In this document: positions 6,779-8,891 of the stretch, piece by piece
Position numbering within the stretch: the stretch's first letter is position 1
Layout of the letters: the number at the start of each line of letters is the position of its first letter
DNA from: JAWXCH01 sp034440595
GTDB lineage: Bacteria; Planctomycetota; Planctomycetia; Pirellulales; JALHPA01
Assembly (NCBI GenBank): GCA_034440595.1
Contig: JAWXCH010000298.1
Location: 1-8,891 of the forward strand
Direction of reading: 5' to 3'
Length of the DNA stretch: 8,891 nt
Notes under the pieces: generated by a model
The model's database searches: none
What the model saw: the letters and a program-made list of their open reading frames with translations, nothing else
Told to the model about the DNA's origin: nothing
Translations under genes and position numbers: made by a program

Positions 6779-7959
6779 GTCTGCTGACTGTAAACCTGCG
6801 TCGCTGCCGCGATACTGGCACCCGGCTTGAACGAATATCCCTGTTCGCCTAGCAACTGTTCCAGTGCCGCCAGCAGCAGTAGCACATTGCCCGGTCGCGC
6901 ACCGTGGCCCATCAGACCGATGCGCCAGACTTTACCCTTGAAGGCTCCCAACCCGCCTCCTATTTCGATGCCAAACCGGTCGAGCAGACCTTTCCTCACT
7001 GCGACATCGTCCACGCCGGCCGGAATTTTTACGGTGTTGAGCATCGGCAATTGATGCCCCTCCTGTGCCGAGTACTCGATGCCGATCGCCGCTAGCCCAC
7101 TTTTGAGTGCGCGGTGCTGTAGCGCATGCCGTGCGTGGCATGCGGGCAGTCCTTCTTGCAGTACCAGACGCAGCGCCTCGTACAGCCCATACGTCATGTT
7201 GATGGGCGCGGTGTGGTGGTAAACACGGTCGGTCCCCCAGTATTGAGCCAGCATGGTCACGTCCAAATACCAACTGGCGACTTTGGTCTTTCGCGCCCGC
7301 AGCTTTTCCATCGCACGCGCGCCAAACGTGATCGGTGCCAGACCGGGCGGACAACTCAGGCACTTTTGCGATCCGCTGTAGCAGCAGTCGATCCCCCAGG
7401 CATCAACTTCCACTGGCACGCCGCCGAGTGCGGTGACGGAATCGACAATCAATAGTGCGCCCGCCTCGCGAACGATCTGTGCGATTTCCTGTACTGGTTG
7501 CCAGGCACCGGTGGAGGTTTCGGCCTGCACAATGCCGACGATCTTTGGCCGGTGCTGCGCGATGGAGGCGCGTATCTCGTCTGGAGTGAAAACCTCTCCC
7601 CAAGGTCGTTCGATCTTGTTTACCATCGCTCCGCAACGTGCGGCCACATCGGTCATACGCGTGCCAAACACACCATTCACGCAGATCAGAACGGAATCGC
7701 CTGGCTCGACCAAGTTAACAAAGGCCGCTTCCATTCCTGCCGAGCCGGTTCCACTGATGGCCAGCGTCATTTCGTTCTTTGTACAGAACACCGCACGCAA
7801 CATCTCCTGCATGTTGTTCATCAATTGCAGGTAGTAGGGATCGAGGTGACCGACCGTTGTCGCGCCAAGCGAGCTGAGCACGCGCGGATGAATCTCGCTA
7901 GGCCCCGGTCCGAGCAGCAAGCGCGGGGGAGGTGCCAGAGGTGGTGGAATATTGGACAT
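6775..7959 (-). CDS. Alanine-glyoxylate / serine-glyoxylate type aminotransferase (class V, PLP)
   Basis: This 394-residue cytoplasmic PLP enzyme closely resembles human AGXT throughout. Shared features are LLLGPGPSEIHPRVL (14-28), the SGTGSAGMEAA cofactor loop (69-79), LVEPGDSVL (83-91), ETSTG (147-151), VDSVTALGG (172-180) with D173 facing the pyridine nitrogen, the Schiff-base lysine K199 in YSGSQK, a KTK/YLD segment, WG...YHHT (241-250) and WRIGLMGH (345-352) with R346 expected to bind the substrate carboxylate. It probably transfers the amino group of alanine or serine to glyoxylate (EC 2.6.1.44/45/51 group). The ureidoglycine-glyoxylate enzyme PucG is a close alternative, but the YHHT element favours the AGT type. 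The start is ATG 7959, with TTGGAA upstream and a Pro-rich first dozen residues. The frame opens upstream to 8067, but that would overlap the preceding gene. The stop overlaps the DUF4202 start. Confidence 0.93.
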   Translation of the reverse strand: MSNIPPPLAPPPRLLLGPGPSEIHPRVLSSLGATTVGHLDPYYLQLMNNMQEMLRAVFCTKNEMTLAISGTGSAGMEAAFVNLVEPGDSVLICVNGVFGTRMTDVAARCGAMVNKIERPWGEVFTPDEIRASIAQHRPKIVGIVQAETSTGAWQPVQEIAQIVREAGALLIVDSVTALGGVPVEVDAWGIDCCYSGSQKCLSCPPGLAPITFGARAMEKLRARKTKVASWYLDVTMLAQYWGTDRVYHHTAPINMTYGLYEALRLVLQEGLPACHARHALQHRALKSGLAAIGIEYSAQEGHQLPMLNTVKIPAGVDDVAVRKGLLDRFGIEIGGGLGAFKGKVWRIGLMGHGARPGNVLLLLAALEQLLGEQGYSFKPGASIAAATQVYSQQT

Positions 7960-7989
7960 GATTGTTCCAAGCTGAAATGAAAGACCAGG

Positions 7990-8017
7990 ATTAAAAATCA
8001 CTCCGGTCGCTACTGAA
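7990..8017 (-). promoter_or_regulatory. Weak promoter candidate before the aminotransferase gene
   Basis: On the minus strand, TTCAGT (8012-8017) and TTTAAT (7990-7995) are 16 bp apart in the 76-bp gap between the hydrolase stop and the aminotransferase start. The -10 matches consensus at 5 of 6 positions and the -35 at only 3. It could give the aminotransferase, DUF4202 and cinA genes their own transcript, but read-through from upstream is equally possible. Confidence 0.22.
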
Positions 8018-8035
8018 TACTGTGACCGATTTTCC

Positions 8036-8632
8036 TCATGCGAGACCTGCCGATGGAGGCAATTCACGGATCAGTTGGCTGATCTGCTTGAAGCGCGGGG
8101 TGCCCGAGGCCTGGCACCACTCAAATAGCGCCGCCTCGGTTGTGGTCAATGTCGCGCCCGAAGATTCCATCCGTCGCAACGCAATGTCACGGTCCAGTGT
8201 GCCTCGTGAGCCGACTGCATCCACCGCTACGTAGACACGGTATCCTTCGCTCAGCAGGTCCAGCACGGTTTGCTGCACGCAGACATGCGATTCGATTCCG
8301 GCCACGAGAATGCGCGGACGGTTGAGCGTGCGAACGTGTTCACAGAACTCCACCGAGCCGCCACAACTGAATGTCATTTTATTCAGCGGCGCAGATAACC
8401 GTTCGGCAAGTTCTGGAACCATGCCCCCTAGACCTTGCGGGTACTGGACCGTAGAAAAGGCCGGTACCTCCAGGATTTTTGCACCGTCCAGCAGCCGGCG
8501 GATGTTCCAAACTAGCTTTTCATGTTCGGCAATCAGGCCGACCAGTTTGGACTGCACATCTACGACCAGCAAGGCCGTATCGTCGGCCGACATCAGTTCA
8601 GGGCTGCGCGAAAATGTGTTCTGTGTGCTCAT
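8036..8632 (-). CDS. Isochorismatase-family cysteine hydrolase (YcaC/ISOC-like)
   Basis: The 198-residue cytoplasmic protein has the isochorismatase fold. The expected catalytic triad is visible: D25 in LLVVDVQ, K85 in LNKMTFSCGG and C118 in GIESHVCVQQT (112-122), the last including the usual turn before the nucleophile. Other family segments are VDAVGSRGTLDRDIALRRM (137-155), TTEAALFEW (164-172) and the C-terminal PRFKQISQLI. The metal-binding DxH motif of nicotinamidases is absent, so it is not PncA-like in function. Within the family it resembles the YcaC or ISOC1/2 group, whose physiological substrates are poorly defined; true isochorismatase activity is not implied. The start is ATG 8632; an internal ATG at 8593 is possible, and neither has a convincing Shine-Dalgarno. 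It lies 69 bp after the Rieske gene and 76 bp before the aminotransferase gene on the same strand. Confidence 0.9.
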   Translation of the reverse strand: MSTQNTFSRSPELMSADDTALLVVDVQSKLVGLIAEHEKLVWNIRRLLDGAKILEVPAFSTVQYPQGLGGMVPELAERLSAPLNKMTFSCGGSVEFCEHVRTLNRPRILVAGIESHVCVQQTVLDLLSEGYRVYVAVDAVGSRGTLDRDIALRRMESSGATLTTTEAALFEWCQASGTPRFKQISQLIRELPPSAGLA

Positions 8633-8701
8633 TCTGGCAGCATATCCGACGCTGCATGAGGAATGAAGGGGGCGGCTGCCGGCTCGAAGCTTGTCGGAGT
8701 T

Positions 8702-8891
8702 TCAATTCTCGGACAAATCTTCCGAGTCGCCCGGTAGCTCAATCCAGATGTCCTCTCCTTCGACCTTCAGGGCAAATCGCGGCTGATAGTACTTTGCATT
8801 GAGACGGTGCTGGCCGGTCGTTACGTCAAACTGCCACCCATGCCAGGGGCAGGTCACCAGACACCCGGTCAGCGATCCCTTGCCGAGCGGG
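8702..8891 (-). CDS. Rieske [2Fe-2S] domain protein (5' partial)
   Basis: The last 62 residues of a minus-strand gene enter from the right edge and end at TGA (8704-8702). They include the second half of a Rieske cluster site, VTCPWHGWQFD, whose Cys and His bind one of the two irons. Next come TGQH, a strand-rich YYQPRFALKVEGEDIWIEL and an acidic tail (DSEDLSEN). The first Cys-x-His pair should lie just upstream, outside the window. The short C-terminus after the cluster fits a small stand-alone Rieske ferredoxin of roughly 100 residues, like the NirD or dioxygenase-ferredoxin type, rather than a large oxygenase subunit. The partner is unknown. It precedes the cysteine hydrolase gene by 69 bp and may be in the same transcription unit. 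Confidence 0.88.
   Translation of the reverse strand, partial: PLGKGSLTGCLVTCPWHGWQFDVTTGQHRLNAKYYQPRFALKVEGEDIWIELPGDSEDLSEN

Noticed and set aside
7960..8067. 36-residue N-terminal extension of the aminotransferase
   Set aside because: It overlaps the hydrolase gene, lacks similarity to the family, and a TTGGAA-preceded ATG at 7959 gives the normal length.
8036..8632. The isochorismatase-family hydrolase as a nicotinamidase making up for the degenerate CinA domain
   Set aside because: It lacks the DxH metal-binding motif of nicotinamidases and fits the YcaC/ISOC-like group instead.
8645..8698. Inverted repeat TCCGAC...GTCGGA between the Rieske and hydrolase genes
   Set aside because: The six-base arms are 42 bases apart and could arise by chance; there is no T-run or further pairing.

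Overview
The window looks like chromosomal DNA from a planctomycete, probably of the Pirellulales type. The main evidence is an exported protein with a planctomycete-style cytochrome c domain (one CxxCH haem motif and a distal MPP motif) joined to many WD40 repeats. The gene before it ends in similarly exported-looking beta-sandwich and coiled-coil sequence. Base composition is moderately GC-rich. I see no tRNA, rRNA, CRISPR array, insertion sequence or phage gene. The taxonomic call is inference from gene content.

Left part (1-3997, + strand): two genes run in tandem. The first is cut by the window edge; its visible part is a beta-strand segment, a long Ala/Lys/Glu-rich coiled coil and a C-terminal beta-sandwich. 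The second, 46 bp further on, is a 985-residue exported protein with a signal peptide, a cytochrome c domain, seven WD40 blades, a roughly 200-residue helical insert and seven more WD40 blades. The helical regions of the two proteins share a recognisable ungapped segment (13 of 39 residues identical by eye). This suggests they form one extracytoplasmic assembly or derive from a common module.

Middle (3998-4825): a 255-bp gap with a weak promoter candidate leads to a complete family I inorganic pyrophosphatase gene (ppa) with all the expected active-site residues. It converges with the minus-strand genes, with 40 bp between the stop codons.

Right part (4866-8891, - strand): five genes all read leftwards. 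In transcription order they are a Rieske [2Fe-2S] protein (cut by the window edge), an isochorismatase-family cysteine hydrolase, an alanine-glyoxylate-type class V aminotransferase, a DUF4202 protein and a CinA-family protein. The aminotransferase stop and the DUF4202 GTG start overlap as GTGA, and cinA follows after about 29 bp, so at least these three look like one operon. The shared pathway is not clear; the recognised members are small-molecule housekeeping or repair enzymes.

The most unusual points are: (1) the CinA protein keeps an intact-looking N-terminal MoCF-type domain but has lost the catalytic Ser and other signature residues of its C-terminal NMN-deamidase-type domain; (2) a related coiled-coil module occurs in the two adjacent exported proteins; (3) a coiled coil sits precisely between two seven-bladed propellers in a haem-binding WD40 protein; and (4) an uncharacterised DUF4202 protein with an HD-like pattern of His/Asp residues is translationally coupled to an aminotransferase gene.
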